A DNA stretch of 64,000 nucleotides, taken from NCBI RefSeq assembly GCF_900176485.1, contig NZ_FWYD01000001.1:548492-612491 (forward strand). The letters are read 5' to 3'. Origin of the DNA: Primorskyibacter flagellatus (lineage in GTDB: Bacteria > Pseudomonadota > Alphaproteobacteria > Rhodobacterales > Rhodobacteraceae). Of this stretch, positions 17,050 through 26,764 are shown piece by piece. A program made the translations under genes and the position numbers. Below the pieces are notes generated by a model that saw only the letters and a program-made list of their open reading frames with translations, was not told where the DNA came from and did not search any database. The stretch's first letter is position 1; the number at the start of each line of letters is the position of its first letter.

Positions 17050-18678
17050 ATGCATTTTTCATCACGCAAACCCATCGCTTCGGCTGCCGTTCTTGCACTT
17101 GTTTCCGCAGGTCTTGTGACCGCGCCGGAACGGGCTTCGGCCGGAAATGACTTTCTGAAAGGCGTTATCGTCGGTGGCGTGGGGGCGGCGATCATCAACC
17201 ATGCCAACAAAAATCAGCGGAAATCCGCTCCCAGAACGGTCTATAAGAAAAAGACCGTGACCAAAAAAAGTAGCTCTGGCCCCCGCTCTACCATCGCGAC
17301 CTTTGCGACCACCCGCACCGAAGTGCGCGATTATCAAACCCGGCTCAACGCGCTGGGATACAACGCGGGCACCCCGGATGGCTTGTATGGAAAAATGACA
17401 CGGAATGCGGTTTCCAGCTTTCAGGCGAGTCTCGGCGCACCGATGACCGGCAAGTTGACCTCGTCCGAAGCTGGCATTCTGATTCAACGATCCAGCCAAC
17501 CTTTGATCGCGACGGCCGGACCAAGCGCGGGTTACGCGATGGCCGCCCAGCAGCCGCAAGCCTATCCGCAACCACAGACCGCTTTCCAGCAATCCCAACC
17601 GCAAACGGGCTATCCCGCGCCCGCAGCAGTGCCGTTTGGCCAACAGGCCGCAGGCGCGTCCCCGGCCTTCCCGGCTATGCCCGCCGGCACCGCGCCGCAG
17701 GCAACCAGTCAACCGGCAGCCGCACCGCATAACGCCTTCCCGACACTGGGAACCGGCACGCAGCAGCCCGCGGTCGCAGCACCTGGCTTTCCGCAGGCAC
17801 CGCAGCCTCAGGGACAGATGGCTGCTGCCACACCACAAGGTGGTGCCTTTCCGACAATGCCTTCGGCTGCCGCGCCGCAATCCGCAACCACACAGGCTGC
17901 CGCGCCCCAGCCGGCGTTCCCGTCAATCTCTACGGCTTCTGCAGCCACGCCAAAGACGGAAGGTTCTGTCGCGCCAACTTTCGGGGCTGCTCAGTCAAGC
18001 TTTCCCTCACTGCAAACCGCGGCAGTCGCGGTTGCAGCAGGTGCTACATCTGCCGCACAGGCAGTTGGCTTCAAACCTACCGTTCAGATGCCCAAAGGTG
18101 CTGCCGCACCAGCCGCGGCCCCTGAAGCAGAGCGGTTTTCCATCCTCGACGTCAGCACCGGCAGCAGCTTGAGCGAAGCGAAACAGCAGTTGGCCTTCGA
18201 GGGCCTTACGAATTGTGAAGAGGTCAGCGGCGTCACGCATTGCTCAGCGGGAAGCGACGCCATGCAGGATCTGGTCGCCGTCAAATCCGAAGAAATGCCT
18301 GACGGGGAGATCAAGGTCGGCGCGATGAGCCGTCATCTGACTTTCACCCAACCGATGCCGCAGGACAGCCTGCGCGAGATGATGGCCGATCGCTATGCAG
18401 CCCTTCTGGACGCCCCCAACCAGATGGTCGGTTCGTCGGATTGCATGTCTCTTGCGAACCTGACCTCGGGCGGCAAGGCCGAACTGACGGCACGCATCAT
18501 GTCCGGCGACAACGCATCTCTGGCCAGCCTCGCCAAAAGCTGCGGACATTTCTCGCGCATCGTCTTCGGATCTGCGGATGACAATGACCTGATCAACGAA
18601 GTCAGCATATTCCTGTTTGATGGCAGTATTTTCGCCGATGGCGTTGAGGCGGCCAAACCTGCGAAAATCAAGTTCTGA
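17050..18678 (+). CDS. Secreted peptidoglycan-binding domain protein with long Pro/Gln/Ala linker
   Basis: A 542-residue exported protein. The signal peptide ends near ASA-G (residue 31). A glycine-rich hydrophobic segment (KGVIVGGVGAAIINHAN) follows, then a lysine-rich stretch. A PG_binding_1 domain spans about residues 83-145 (YQTRLNALGYNAGTPDGLYG). Next is a low-complexity Pro/Gln/Ala linker to about residue 350, and a C-terminal globular domain with three Cys. AAAGGATAG precedes the ATG. It likely anchors to the cell wall; the C-terminal role is unknown. Confidence 0.8.
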   Translation: MHFSSRKPIASAAVLALVSAGLVTAPERASAGNDFLKGVIVGGVGAAIINHANKNQRKSAPRTVYKKKTVTKKSSSGPRSTIATFATTRTEVRDYQTRLNALGYNAGTPDGLYGKMTRNAVSSFQASLGAPMTGKLTSSEAGILIQRSSQPLIATAGPSAGYAMAAQQPQAYPQPQTAFQQSQPQTGYPAPAAVPFGQQAAGASPAFPAMPAGTAPQATSQPAAAPHNAFPTLGTGTQQPAVAAPGFPQAPQPQGQMAAATPQGGAFPTMPSAAAPQSATTQAAAPQPAFPSISTASAATPKTEGSVAPTFGAAQSSFPSLQTAAVAVAAGATSAAQAVGFKPTVQMPKGAAAPAAAPEAERFSILDVSTGSSLSEAKQQLAFEGLTNCEEVSGVTHCSAGSDAMQDLVAVKSEEMPDGEIKVGAMSRHLTFTQPMPQDSLREMMADRYAALLDAPNQMVGSSDCMSLANLTSGGKAELTARIMSGDNASLASLAKSCGHFSRIVFGSADDNDLINEVSIFLFDGSIFADGVEAAKPAKIKF

Positions 18679-18965
18679 CATCCAACATGATGCCTGCCAA
18701 GCGCCGCCGTTGACTTGAATAACGTGCAAAGCATGGCAGGCTTTCAAACCTCGACCTGCTGGACCAAGCCTGCCCGTTTTGTGATAAAATCGGCGGGCTT
18801 GCGTTGTTTTTCCGGGCCTTTACGCTGAGCATCATCACCAACGACGCTGCCAACGCCGAATAATCGTACAAATTCTAGACGCTGATCGCACGGCACTCTG
18901 GCAGCATGCCGATGCTTCGCGCGCTACCGCTTCGGTGCCCGCTCGTTGATATTTCACAATCTTTC
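18679..18965. other. Non-coding stretch between envelope block and LacI regulator
   Basis: No convincing gene is seen here. The stretch holds the hairpin at 18766-18800 and otherwise plain sequence leading into the regulator's upstream region. Confidence 0.5.
18766..18812 (+). terminator. Probable terminator after the peptidoglycan-binding gene
   Basis: A 35-base imperfect palindrome begins AAGCCTGCC and ends GGCGGGCTT. It is followed after a few bases by TTGTTTTT. The position, 88 bp after the stop codon, fits transcription termination of the envelope block. Confidence 0.5.
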
Positions 18966-18972
18966 TTGACTG

Positions 18973-18998
18973 ATGACACGCTACGGACCTAGTGTCAT
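18973..18998. promoter_or_regulatory. Inverted repeat upstream of the LacI-type gene
   Basis: ATGACAC (18973-18979) and GTGTCAT (18992-18998) are perfect inverted arms 12 bases apart. They lie just after a TTGACT (18966-18971) that could be a -35 box. It is a possible second regulator site; no cognate protein can be named. Confidence 0.4.
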
Positions 18999-19001
18999 GT
19001 A

Positions 19002-19020
19002 TTTACGGGCGTCAAGTTTT
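19002..19020. promoter_or_regulatory. LacI-type operator candidate upstream of its own gene
   Basis: TTTACGGGCGTCAAGTTTT matches 17 of 19 bases of a site in the palindrome before the polyol operon (20147-20165). It sits 63 bp before the regulator start. Two related copies, each upstream of a regulated gene, support operator function and autoregulation. Confidence 0.6.
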
Positions 19021-19082
19021 CTGTTTGGCGTTAAGTTTCTCGAAATTCCACGATACAAGTGATGGCTAGGGCGCAGAATAAC

Positions 19083-20123
19083 ATGAGGGCAAACCCAGTG
19101 ACCGGATCTAAGATCAAGAATATGGACGAACTCGCCAAGGTCAGCAACATTTCGCGTCCGACCCTGTCGAAATATTTCAACGATCCGGAAAGCGTCCGAA
19201 AGACCACCCGTCAAAAGATTGAAACAGCGCTCAAGACGTATGATTACAAGCCAAACATTTTCGCGATCAATCAGAACCGCAAGCTGACCAAGACCATCGG
19301 CATACTGGTTCCCTACCTGGCGGACCCGTTTTTTGCCGAAGTCGCGCGACGGCTTGAAAGACATTGCATTGACGCGGGCTATTGGCCCACGGTGTTCAGC
19401 GCGCATGGTGACCAAGAGGCTGAAAACAACGCTCTTGCAACGATGCAATCCCTGCGTCCTGCCGGTGCTTTGCTTGCGCCCCTTGGCCGAAGATCAGATT
19501 TCGAAGCTGTCAAACGGTTCGCAGATGAAGTGCCGACCGTTGTTTTTGACAGCAACGTCGCCGTTGGCGAAGCCTTTGTAGGCAATGATAATTTCAAGAG
19601 TATCGGCTTGATCGTCGACTACCTGTGCCGCACCGGAGAGCCGCCCTGTTTCTTCGAGATGCCACCGCTGAACCCGAACGCCAACAAGCGACGCGAAGCC
19701 TATGTCCAGTCGATGGAGCGGCTCGGACTGACGCCTCAGGTAATCAAGGTCGAGGGGACGAACTGGGATTTCGAAAGGATCGGCTTCGAAGGCGGCATGC
19801 GCCTGATCGAAGAGCGCTCTTTGCCGTCCAACACCGTCTTGTGCAGCAATGACCGCCTGGCAATCGGATTGATGGCTGCCGCCTATCAAAAGGGCTTGCG
19901 GGTCGGGCATGGTCCTGAATGCGCGCTTCGGATTGCCGGGCATGACGACCATCCCTGGTCTCGGTACACTTGCCCTCCGCTGACAACCGTCTCGCAGGAT
20001 TACTCTGCAATCGCCGATCAAAGCGTCAAGATCCTTTTTGATTTGATTCAAGAGGGCAAGCAAACGCATTCAAGATTTGAGAATCTACTTGACGGGAAAC
20101 TTGTCTTACGAACCTCCGCATAA
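19083..20123 (+). CDS. LacI family transcriptional regulator of the polyol operon
   Basis: A 346-residue LacI/PurR-type regulator. The N-terminal helix-turn-helix (MDELAKVSNISRPTLSKYFN) and hinge are followed by a periplasmic-binding-protein-like sensor domain (TIGILVPYLADPFFAEVARR). It is 112 bp upstream of smoE on the same strand, so it probably represses the operon and is relieved by a polyol. Possible starts are GTG 19059, ATG 19062 and ATG 19083; the last is used because the HTH follows after few residues. No strong ribosome site decides between them. Confidence 0.9.
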   Translation: MRANPVTGSKIKNMDELAKVSNISRPTLSKYFNDPESVRKTTRQKIETALKTYDYKPNIFAINQNRKLTKTIGILVPYLADPFFAEVARRLERHCIDAGYWPTVFSAHGDQEAENNALATMQSLRPAGALLAPLGRRSDFEAVKRFADEVPTVVFDSNVAVGEAFVGNDNFKSIGLIVDYLCRTGEPPCFFEMPPLNPNANKRREAYVQSMERLGLTPQVIKVEGTNWDFERIGFEGGMRLIEERSLPSNTVLCSNDRLAIGLMAAAYQKGLRVGHGPECALRIAGHDDHPWSRYTCPPLTTVSQDYSAIADQSVKILFDLIQEGKQTHSRFENLLDGKLVLRTSA

Positions 20124-20139
20124 AGAGAGTACCTGGCCC

Positions 20140-20167
20140 AAAAAACTTTACGGGAGTAAAGTTTTTT
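20140..20167. promoter_or_regulatory. Perfect 12-bp-arm palindrome, operator of the smo operon
   Basis: AAAAAACTTTAC and GTAAAGTTTTTT flank GGGA. It could be read as a terminator for the regulator gene. However, the core recurs upstream of that gene (19002-19020), and a promoter follows at once, so an operator is the better reading. Both roles could coexist. Confidence 0.65.
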
Positions 20168-20168
20168 G

Positions 20169-20197
20169 TTGACTCGAGGCTTGACGCTCGGTTAATT
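20169..20197 (+). promoter_or_regulatory. Candidate smo promoter
   Basis: TTGACT (20169-20174) is followed after 17 bases by TTAATT (20192-20197). It abuts the palindrome, so a bound repressor would block RNA polymerase. The -10 match is weak. Confidence 0.4.
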
Positions 20198-20235
20198 CGT
20201 GCCACTGCACCAGACAGATCTAGGGAGGATCCGGA

Positions 20236-21537
20236 ATGAAATTGAAGAACGCATTATTTGCTGCGTCTGCGCTCGTATCGGTCGCATCGACCGCTGCCTT
20301 CGCGGAAGAGTTGACCATCGCCACCGTCAACAACGGTGACATGATCCGCATGCAAGGTTTAACCGATGACTTCACCGAAAAGACCGGACACACGGTCGAG
20401 TGGGTCACGCTCGAAGAAAACGTTCTGCGTCAGCGCGTCACCACCGATATTTCCACCAAGGGTGGCGCTTTCGATGTGATGACGATCGGCATGTACGAAA
20501 CACCGATCTGGGCCAGAAATGGCTGGCTCGTTGCCATGGACGACATGTCCGAGGAATGGGATGCCGACGATATTCTGCCTGCCATGCGCGGCGGTCTGAG
20601 CGTTGACGGCACATTGTATGCCGCGCCCTTCTACGGCGAAAGCTCGATGATCATGTACCGCACCGACCTTATGGAAAAGGCCGGGCTGGAAATGCCCGAT
20701 GCGCCAACATGGGAATTTGTGGCGGATGCCGCGCGCAAGATGACGGACAAGGAAAACGAAATCTATGGCATCTGCCTGCGCGGCAAGGCCGGCTGGGGCG
20801 AGAACATGGCGTTCCTCACAGCAACATCGAACGCTTTTGGTGCTCGTTGGTTTGACGAAAACTGGACAGCCCAGTTCGATCAGCCTGCTTGGAAAGAAAC
20901 GCTGGAATTCTACGTCAACCTGATGAACGATGCGGGCCCTCCGGGTGCATCGACAAACGGTTTCAACGAAAACCTGTCGCTGTTCCAACAGGGCAAGTGC
21001 GGCATGTGGATCGACGCGACAGTTGCGGCCTCTTTCGTGACCAACCCCGACGATTCGACTGTTGCTGACAAGGTTGGCTTTGCGCTGGCACCGAACACGG
21101 GCCTGGGCAAGAACTCCAACTGGCTTTGGGCCTGGGCGCTTGGCATCCCTGCCGGCACCCAGAAGGAAGCCGCCGCGAAAGAGTTCGTAGAGTGGGCAAC
21201 CTCGAAAGAGTATATCGAGCTTGTTGCAGCAAACGAAGGCTGGGCCAACGTCCCTCCGGGTGCGCGGACGTCGCTTTATGAGAACGAGAACTACAAGGAC
21301 GTTCCATTCGCGGCCATGACGCTTGAAAGCATCCAGTCGGCCGATCCTCAGAACCCGACAGTAGATCCGGTTCCCTATATCGGCGTTCAGTTTGCGGCCA
21401 TCCCGGAATTCGCGGGCATCGCAACCGAAGTCGGTCAGGAATTCTCGGCCGCTCTGGCAGGACAGCAAAGCGTCGATGAAGCGCTTGAAAAGGCGCAGGC
21501 CCTGACAACAGACGCTATGGAAGCCGCCGGCTACTAA
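20236..21537 (+). CDS. smoE: Sorbitol/mannitol ABC transporter substrate-binding protein
   Basis: A 433-residue periplasmic binding protein of solute-binding family 1. The signal peptide ends near AFA-E (residue 23), and the mature protein starts ELTIATVNNGDMIRMQGLTD. The gene order with two permeases, an ATPase, a sorbitol dehydrogenase and a mannitol dehydrogenase matches the smo operon of Rhodobacter sphaeroides, where SmoE binds sorbitol and mannitol. AGGGAGGA precedes the ATG. A hairpin after the stop probably raises its level relative to the permeases. Confidence 0.93.
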   Translation: MKLKNALFAASALVSVASTAAFAEELTIATVNNGDMIRMQGLTDDFTEKTGHTVEWVTLEENVLRQRVTTDISTKGGAFDVMTIGMYETPIWARNGWLVAMDDMSEEWDADDILPAMRGGLSVDGTLYAAPFYGESSMIMYRTDLMEKAGLEMPDAPTWEFVADAARKMTDKENEIYGICLRGKAGWGENMAFLTATSNAFGARWFDENWTAQFDQPAWKETLEFYVNLMNDAGPPGASTNGFNENLSLFQQGKCGMWIDATVAASFVTNPDDSTVADKVGFALAPNTGLGKNSNWLWAWALGIPAGTQKEAAAKEFVEWATSKEYIELVAANEGWANVPPGARTSLYENENYKDVPFAAMTLESIQSADPQNPTVDPVPYIGVQFAAIPEFAGIATEVGQEFSAALAGQQSVDEALEKAQALTTDAMEAAGY

Positions 21538-21549
21538 GCGTCATCGTTC

Positions 21550-21578
21550 CGGAGGGCGGCCCGTTCGGCGGCCCTCCG
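21550..21578 (+). promoter_or_regulatory. Intercistronic hairpin between smoE and smoF
   Basis: CGGAGGGC (21550-21557) pairs perfectly with GCCCTCCG (21571-21578). It follows the binding-protein stop by 13 bp and has no T-tract. This fits mRNA protection or partial termination. Confidence 0.55.
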
Positions 21579-21650
21579 ACACCAGTGATCAGCTTTCATT
21601 TTTGACCAATCATCTGTGGCGGTTTTTCCGTCAACGGGGGAGGTGTGTCC

Positions 21651-22514
21651 ATGGCGACCCAACAATCACGATCCGCTGCACGGTTCATGTTGGCACCAGC
21701 CGTCATCCTGCTTTTGGGCTGGATGCTGGTGCCTTTGATCATGACCTTATGGTTTTCGTTCCGGAACTATCTGCCGCTACGCGGTGGTGATCTGGGATGG
21801 GCCGGGTTTGACAACTATGTCCGTTTCATCAATTCCAGCTCATTCTGGCCAAGCGTTCAGACGACACTGATCATCGTCGGCGGTGTGCTTTTCATCACCA
21901 TCGTGTTGGGCGTCATTCTGGCGCTTTTGCTTGATCAGCCGATGTGGGGACAGGGCGTCGTCCGCATCCTCGTCATCGCCCCCTTCTTTGTCATGCCAAC
22001 TGTTTCCGCGCTTGTCTGGAAAAACATGTTCATGGACCCTGTGAATGGGCTTTTTGCACATATCTGGAAGTTTTTCGGCGCAGCCCCGGTTGAATGGCTC
22101 AGTCAGGCTTCGATGCAATCGCTGATCCTGATTGTCAGCTGGCAATGGCTGCCCTTCGCGACGCTGATCCTGCTGACCGCCGTTCAGTCGCTGGACAGCG
22201 AACAGCTGGAGGCGGCCGAGATGGATGGCGCGCCGTTCCACAGCCGCTTTATCTACATGATCCTGCCGCACCTGGCGCGGGCCATCACGATCGTGGTTCT
22301 GATCCAGACGATCTTTCTGCTGTCGATCTTTGCAGAGATCTTCGTGACCACCGGCGGCGCCTTCGGCACCCGGACCCTGTCCTACCTGATCTTCCAGCGT
22401 GTTCTGGAAAGCCAGAATATCGGTCTGGGATCTGCGGGCGGTGTCTATGCCATCATTCTTGCCAATATCGTTGCCATCTTCCTGATGCGCATCGTCGGCA
22501 AAAACCTGGACTAG
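21651..22514 (+). CDS. smoF: Sorbitol/mannitol ABC transporter permease
   Basis: A 287-residue inner-membrane permease with six hydrophobic segments. The EAA loop (LEAAEMDGAPFHSRFIYMIL) is near residues 185-205. The ATG at 21651 has GGGGGAGG seven bases upstream; a GTG at 21645 is too close to it. It pairs with SmoG to form the channel for hexitols. Confidence 0.93.
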   Translation: MATQQSRSAARFMLAPAVILLLGWMLVPLIMTLWFSFRNYLPLRGGDLGWAGFDNYVRFINSSSFWPSVQTTLIIVGGVLFITIVLGVILALLLDQPMWGQGVVRILVIAPFFVMPTVSALVWKNMFMDPVNGLFAHIWKFFGAAPVEWLSQASMQSLILIVSWQWLPFATLILLTAVQSLDSEQLEAAEMDGAPFHSRFIYMILPHLARAITIVVLIQTIFLLSIFAEIFVTTGGAFGTRTLSYLIFQRVLESQNIGLGSAGGVYAIILANIVAIFLMRIVGKNLD

Positions 22515-22528
22515 GGAGGAGCAAGATT

Positions 22529-23359
22529 ATGGCACGTGCCGTTACAAACAATCGCAAAGCGCTGAATACCGCCATTGCGTGGTCCATCGGGATCCTGATC
22601 TTCTTTCCGATCCTCTGGACCATCCTGACCAGCTTCAAGACCGAAGCGCAGGCCATCAGCGATCCGCCCGTCTTCCTGTTCTTTGACTGGACGCTGGAAA
22701 ACTACACCGTTGTGCAAGAACGCTCCAACTACATGCGCTTCTTGTGGAACTCTGTCGTGATCGCAGGCGGATCGACCATCCTTGGTCTGATCATCGCGGT
22801 TCCCGCCGCCTGGTCCATGGCCTTCGTTCCGTCCAAACGCACCAAGGACATCCTGCTCTGGATGCTCTCGACCAAGATGTTGCCGGCGGTGGGCGTTCTC
22901 TACCCGATCTACCTGATCTTCATCAAACTGGGCATCCTTGATACCCGCACCGGCCTTGTCATCGTGATGATGCTGATCAACCTGCCGATCATCGTGTGGA
23001 TGCTTTACACCTATTTCCGCGAAATTCCGGTCGAGATCCTGGAAGCCTCGCGGATGGACGGTGCCACGCTGAAGGAAGAGATCATCCACATCCTGACACC
23101 GATGGCCGTGCCGGGGATCGCATCGACGATGCTGCTGAACTTCATCCTTGCCTGGAACGAAGCGTTCTGGACGCTCAACCTGACGGCCGCAAAAGCCGCC
23201 CCGTTGACCGCCTTCATCGCCAGCTATTCCAGCCCCGAGGGTCTGTTTTACGCAAAACTGAGCGCCGCCTCCACGATGGCCATCGCTCCGATCCTGATCC
23301 TTGGCTGGTTCAGCCAGAAACAACTTGTCCGGGGCTTGACCTTCGGCGCTGTGAAGTGA
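22529..23359 (+). CDS. smoG: Sorbitol/mannitol ABC transporter permease
   Basis: A 276-residue permease of the MalG type with six hydrophobic segments and the EAA motif ([20 protein letters not shown]). GGGAGGA precedes ATG 22529, 14 bp after the smoF stop. The open frame extends far upstream only because it overlaps smoF. It is the second membrane subunit of the hexitol importer. Confidence 0.93.
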   Translation: MARAVTNNRKALNTAIAWSIGILIFFPILWTILTSFKTEAQAISDPPVFLFFDWTLENYTVVQERSNYMRFLWNSVVIAGGSTILGLIIAVPAAWSMAFVPSKRTKDILLWMLSTKMLPAVGVLYPIYLIFIKLGILDTRTGLVIVMMLINLPIIVWMLYTYFREIPVEILEASRMDGATLKEEIIHILTPMAVPGIASTMLLNFILAWNEAFWTLNLTAAKAAPLTAFIASYSSPEGLFYAKLSAASTMAIAPILILGWFSQKQLVRGLTFGAVK

Positions 23360-23369
23360 GGAGAGAATA

Positions 23370-24374
23370 ATGGGACGCATTCAGCTAAAACAGGTCAAGA
23401 AATCCTTTGGTGACGTGACCGTCATTCCGCCGCTGGACCTTGAAATCAACGATGGCGAGTTCGTGGTGTTTGTCGGGCCTTCGGGCTGCGGCAAGTCCAC
23501 CCTGCTCCGCCTGATCGCGGGGCTGGAGGACACGACCTCTGGCACCATCGAGATCGACGGCAAGGATGCCACCGGCCTGCCTCCCGCGAAACGCGGGCTG
23601 GCCATGGTCTTCCAAAGCTATGCCTTGTATCCGCACATGTCGGTTCGCAAGAACATCGCCTTCCCGATGAAAATGGCGGGAATGCCAAAAGAAGAGCAAG
23701 ACAAGCGTATCGCGGCTGCGGCCAAGGCGTTGAACCTGACCGATTACCTCGACCGTCGGCCCGGCCAACTGTCAGGTGGCCAACGCCAACGGGTCGCCAT
23801 CGGCCGCGCCATTGTGCGTGAACCTTCGGCATTCTTGTTTGACGAGCCGCTGTCCAACCTCGACGCCGCCCTGCGTGTCGGTATGCGGATGGAGATCTCT
23901 GAACTGCACAAGAAGCTTGATACCACGATGATCTATGTGACCCATGATCAGGTCGAAGCGATGACCATGGCTGACAAGATCGTTGTGCTTCAGGCCGGTG
24001 TAATCGAACAGGTGGGTTCGCCGCTGGAACTGTATCGCAACCCGCGCAACAAGTTCGTCGCGGGCTTTATCGGCAGCCCCAAGATGAACCTGATGGAAGG
24101 GGCCGAAGCCGCCAAGCACAACGCCACGACGATCGGCGTGCGGCCTGAGCATTTCGAAGTGTCCACGCAAAGCGGTGAGTGGAAAGGAACGGTGGGCGTG
24201 TCCGAACATCTGGGCAGCGACACGTTCTTCCACGTCAATATCGACGGTTTTGCAGAGCCGTTGACAGTGCGCGCCGGCGGCGAGGTCGATCTGCATTACG
24301 GCGACACGATCTACCTGACGCCGCAGTCCGAGCAGATCCACAGATTTGATGCGCAAGGGTTGCGGATCCAATGA
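23370..24374 (+). CDS. smoK: Sorbitol/mannitol ABC transporter ATP-binding protein
   Basis: A 334-residue MalK-type ATPase. Walker [10 protein letters not shown] lies near residue 35, signature [16 protein letters not shown] near 131, and Walker [12 protein letters not shown] after it. The H-loop is in [18 protein letters not shown]-terminal TOBE-like domain follows (from about residue 240). Its stop overlaps the ATG of the sorbitol dehydrogenase gene, so transport and oxidation are co-expressed. Confidence 0.94.
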   Translation: MGRIQLKQVKKSFGDVTVIPPLDLEINDGEFVVFVGPSGCGKSTLLRLIAGLEDTTSGTIEIDGKDATGLPPAKRGLAMVFQSYALYPHMSVRKNIAFPMKMAGMPKEEQDKRIAAAAKALNLTDYLDRRPGQLSGGQRQRVAIGRAIVREPSAFLFDEPLSNLDAALRVGMRMEISELHKKLDTTMIYVTHDQVEAMTMADKIVVLQAGVIEQVGSPLELYRNPRNKFVAGFIGSPKMNLMEGAEAAKHNATTIGVRPEHFEVSTQSGEWKGTVGVSEHLGSDTFFHVNIDGFAEPLTVRAGGEVDLHYGDTIYLTPQSEQIHRFDAQGLRIQ

Positions 24375-25144
24375 AACGGCTAGACGGAAAATCCGCCCTC
24401 ATCACCGGCTCTGCCCGCGGTATCGGGCTGGGCTTTGCCGAAGCCTATGTCCGCGAGGGCGCAACCGTCGCCATCGCGGACATCAATCTGGACGCGGCCA
24501 CCAAGGCCGCGAACCAGATCGGCGCGGCCGCCTATGCCGTGCAACTGGATGTCACTAGTCAGGACAGCATCGACACCGCCATCGAAACGGTTGTCGCGAA
24601 GGCGGGCAAGCTGGACATCGCGATCAACAACGCCGCGCTTTTCGACGCGGCAGAGACCGTGGACATCACCCGCGCGAGTTACGACAAGCTCTATGCGGTG
24701 AATGTCGCGGGCACGTTGTTCACCATGCAGGCGGCGGCACGCCAGATGATCAAGCAGGGCCATGGCGGCAAGATCATCAACATGGCCAGCCAGGCCGGAC
24801 GCCGGGGCGAACCGCTGGTGCTGGTCTATTGCTCGACCAAGGCGGCGGTGATCTCGATGACGCAATCTGCTGGGCTGAACCTGATCAGGCACGGCATCAA
24901 CGTGAATGCCATAGCGCCCGGTGTGGTTGACGGTGATCATTGGGAACATGTGGACGCGATGTTTGCAAAGCTCGAAGGCAAGAAGCCCGGCCAGAAAAAG
25001 GCCGAGGTCGCCGCCAGCGTCCCTGCGGGCCGCTTTGCCGTGCCTGCCGACCTCACCGGGATGGCGGTCTTTCTCGCCTCCGCCGACTCCGATTACATCG
25101 TGTCGCAGACGTATAACGTCGACGGCGGACAATGGATGAGCTGA
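24371..25144 (+). CDS. smoS: Sorbitol (D-glucitol) dehydrogenase, short-chain family
   Basis: A 257-residue classical short-chain dehydrogenase. It oxidises D-glucitol to fructose with NAD+. The cofactor motif is [12 protein letters not shown] (residues about 11-22), NNAA is near 87, and the catalytic Ser-Tyr-Lys are in NMASQAG and the YCSTKAA motif. The Tyr and Lys keep the YxxxK spacing. It overlaps smoK by 4 bp and is followed by mtlK after one base. Confidence 0.92.
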   Translation: MKRLDGKSALITGSARGIGLGFAEAYVREGATVAIADINLDAATKAANQIGAAAYAVQLDVTSQDSIDTAIETVVAKAGKLDIAINNAALFDAAETVDITRASYDKLYAVNVAGTLFTMQAAARQMIKQGHGGKIINMASQAGRRGEPLVLVYCSTKAAVISMTQSAGLNLIRHGINVNAIAPGVVDGDHWEHVDAMFAKLEGKKPGQKKAEVAASVPAGRFAVPADLTGMAVFLASADSDYIVSQTYNVDGGQWMS

Positions 25145-25145
25145 T

Positions 25146-26612
25146 ATGAAACTGTCCAACGATACCCTCAAGAACCTGCCGGAAAGCGTCTTGCGCCCGA
25201 CCTATGACCGCAGCGCATTGACGCCGGGGATCGTGCATATCGGGCTTGGCAATTTCCACCGTGGCCATCAGGCCTGGTATCTGCACCGCCTGATGCAACA
25301 GGGTCTGGCGCAGGACTGGGCCATCATCGGCGCAGGCGTGCGCGCCGGTGACGAGGCGCAGCGCAAACGGCTGGCCGCGCAGGATTACATGTCCACGCTG
25401 ATAGAGCTTGACCCCAAGGGACGCTCTGCCGAAGTCGTGGGGTCGATGATCGATTTCGTGCCTGTCGAAGATGGTAATGGCCCCCTGATCGCGCGGATGA
25501 CCGATCCCGCCATCCGCATCGTCGCCCTGACCGTGACCGAAGGTGGGTACTATATCGACCCGGCAACCAAAGGGTTTGACGCCAGTCACCCCGACATCCA
25601 ACACGACGCTGCCAACCCCGACACGCCGCGCACGGCCTTTGGCGCGATGATCGCCGCGCTGAAACTGCGGCGCGACACTGGCATCGGGCCGTTTACCGGC
25701 CAAAGCTGCGACAACCTGCAAGGCAACGGCGCGATCCTACGTCAGACAGTGGTGTCGCTTGCGCGTCTTTCGGATCCGGATCTGGCGGCCTGGATTGATG
25801 CAAATTGCACATTTCCCGACTCCATGGTCGATTGCATCGTCCCCGCCACCGGCCCAAACGAATTGGCGCTGGTCAGGGAGTTCGGCATCGACGACGCAGC
25901 CCCCGTCACCCACGAGAACTTTCGTCAATGGGTCATCGACGATGCGTTCTGCGCGGGCCGTCCCGACTGGGACAAGGCCGGTGCCACCTTTACCGATGAC
26001 GTGCATGCCTATGAGGCGATGAAGATCCGCATCCTCAATGGCGGGCATCAGGTGATCTCCAACCCTGGTGAAATCCTGTCGGTCGAGTTCATCTCTGGCT
26101 GCATGGCACACCCTTTGATCGGTGCGTTCTTCCGCAAAGTTGCGCGCGAAGAGATCGTGCCACAGGTGCAACCCGTTCCCGGCATGACACCCACCGCCTA
26201 CGTTGACCTGATCAGCAACCGTTTTTCCAACCCCGAGATTGTGGATACCGTCCGCCGCGTGGCCTTTGACGGGTCGTCCCGTCATACCGGCTTTATTCTG
26301 CCGACGCTGCGCGATGCGCTGGCCACAGACAGCCCGATTGAGGGGCTGGCCCTGACAGAGGCGCTTTGGGCGCGGATGTGTACCGGCACGCGCGAGGATG
26401 GCAGCACGATAGCGCCCAACGATCCGCTCTGGGACAAGCTGAACGCAGCTGCACTGGACGCGCGGGACAACCCGCAGGCCTGGCTGGAACAGCGTGACCT
26501 CTATGGCGATCTTGGCGAAAACGCCCGCTTTACCGATCGTTTCGCACGCTGGCTGCGACTTCTCCATGACGAGGGAACAGAGGCTGCCTTGCGCGCCTAT
26601 CTGAACGGCTGA
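25146..26612 (+). CDS. mtlK: Mannitol 2-dehydrogenase
   Basis: A 488-residue member of the polyol-specific long-chain dehydrogenase family. It oxidises mannitol to fructose with NAD+. The N-terminal domain has GIVHIGLGNFHRGHQAWYL. The catalytic Lys is in the conserved KIRILNGGHQ segment (near residue 292), followed by NPGEILSVEFI. It starts one base after the smoS stop. It closes the polyol operon; a fructokinase is not seen. Confidence 0.93.
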   Translation: MKLSNDTLKNLPESVLRPTYDRSALTPGIVHIGLGNFHRGHQAWYLHRLMQQGLAQDWAIIGAGVRAGDEAQRKRLAAQDYMSTLIELDPKGRSAEVVGSMIDFVPVEDGNGPLIARMTDPAIRIVALTVTEGGYYIDPATKGFDASHPDIQHDAANPDTPRTAFGAMIAALKLRRDTGIGPFTGQSCDNLQGNGAILRQTVVSLARLSDPDLAAWIDANCTFPDSMVDCIVPATGPNELALVREFGIDDAAPVTHENFRQWVIDDAFCAGRPDWDKAGATFTDDVHAYEAMKIRILNGGHQVISNPGEILSVEFISGCMAHPLIGAFFRKVAREEIVPQVQPVPGMTPTAYVDLISNRFSNPEIVDTVRRVAFDGSSRHTGFILPTLRDALATDSPIEGLALTEALWARMCTGTREDGSTIAPNDPLWDKLNAAALDARDNPQAWLEQRDLYGDLGENARFTDRFARWLRLLHDEGTEAALRAYLNG

Positions 26613-26730
26613 GCCCTGTTTTGAATGCCGGGCTCGTCGCGGCGCGACAATACACGACGCTCAAACCGGAAGTGACGCACAAGGACAGCAAACCGCCCGG
26701 CGGGCCCGCCCTCTAGACCTTGGTCGAATT

Positions 26731-26749
26731 GGGTGCCCTGCCCGCACCC
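26731..26749. repeat. Short stem-loop upstream of the NosR-like gene
   Basis: GGGTGC (26731-26736) and GCACCC (26744-26749) form a six-base stem just before the NosR-like start. A GC-rich inverted element also lies near 26690-26710. They may end the mtlK transcript or shape the leader of the next gene; neither role is shown. Confidence 0.3.
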
Positions 26750-26764
26750 TTTAGGTTTCGGGTT

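Noticed and set aside
20140..20167. Palindrome as a plain terminator of the LacI-type gene
   Set aside because: Its core is repeated upstream of the regulator gene and a promoter follows directly, so operator function is the better explanation, although some termination is not excluded.
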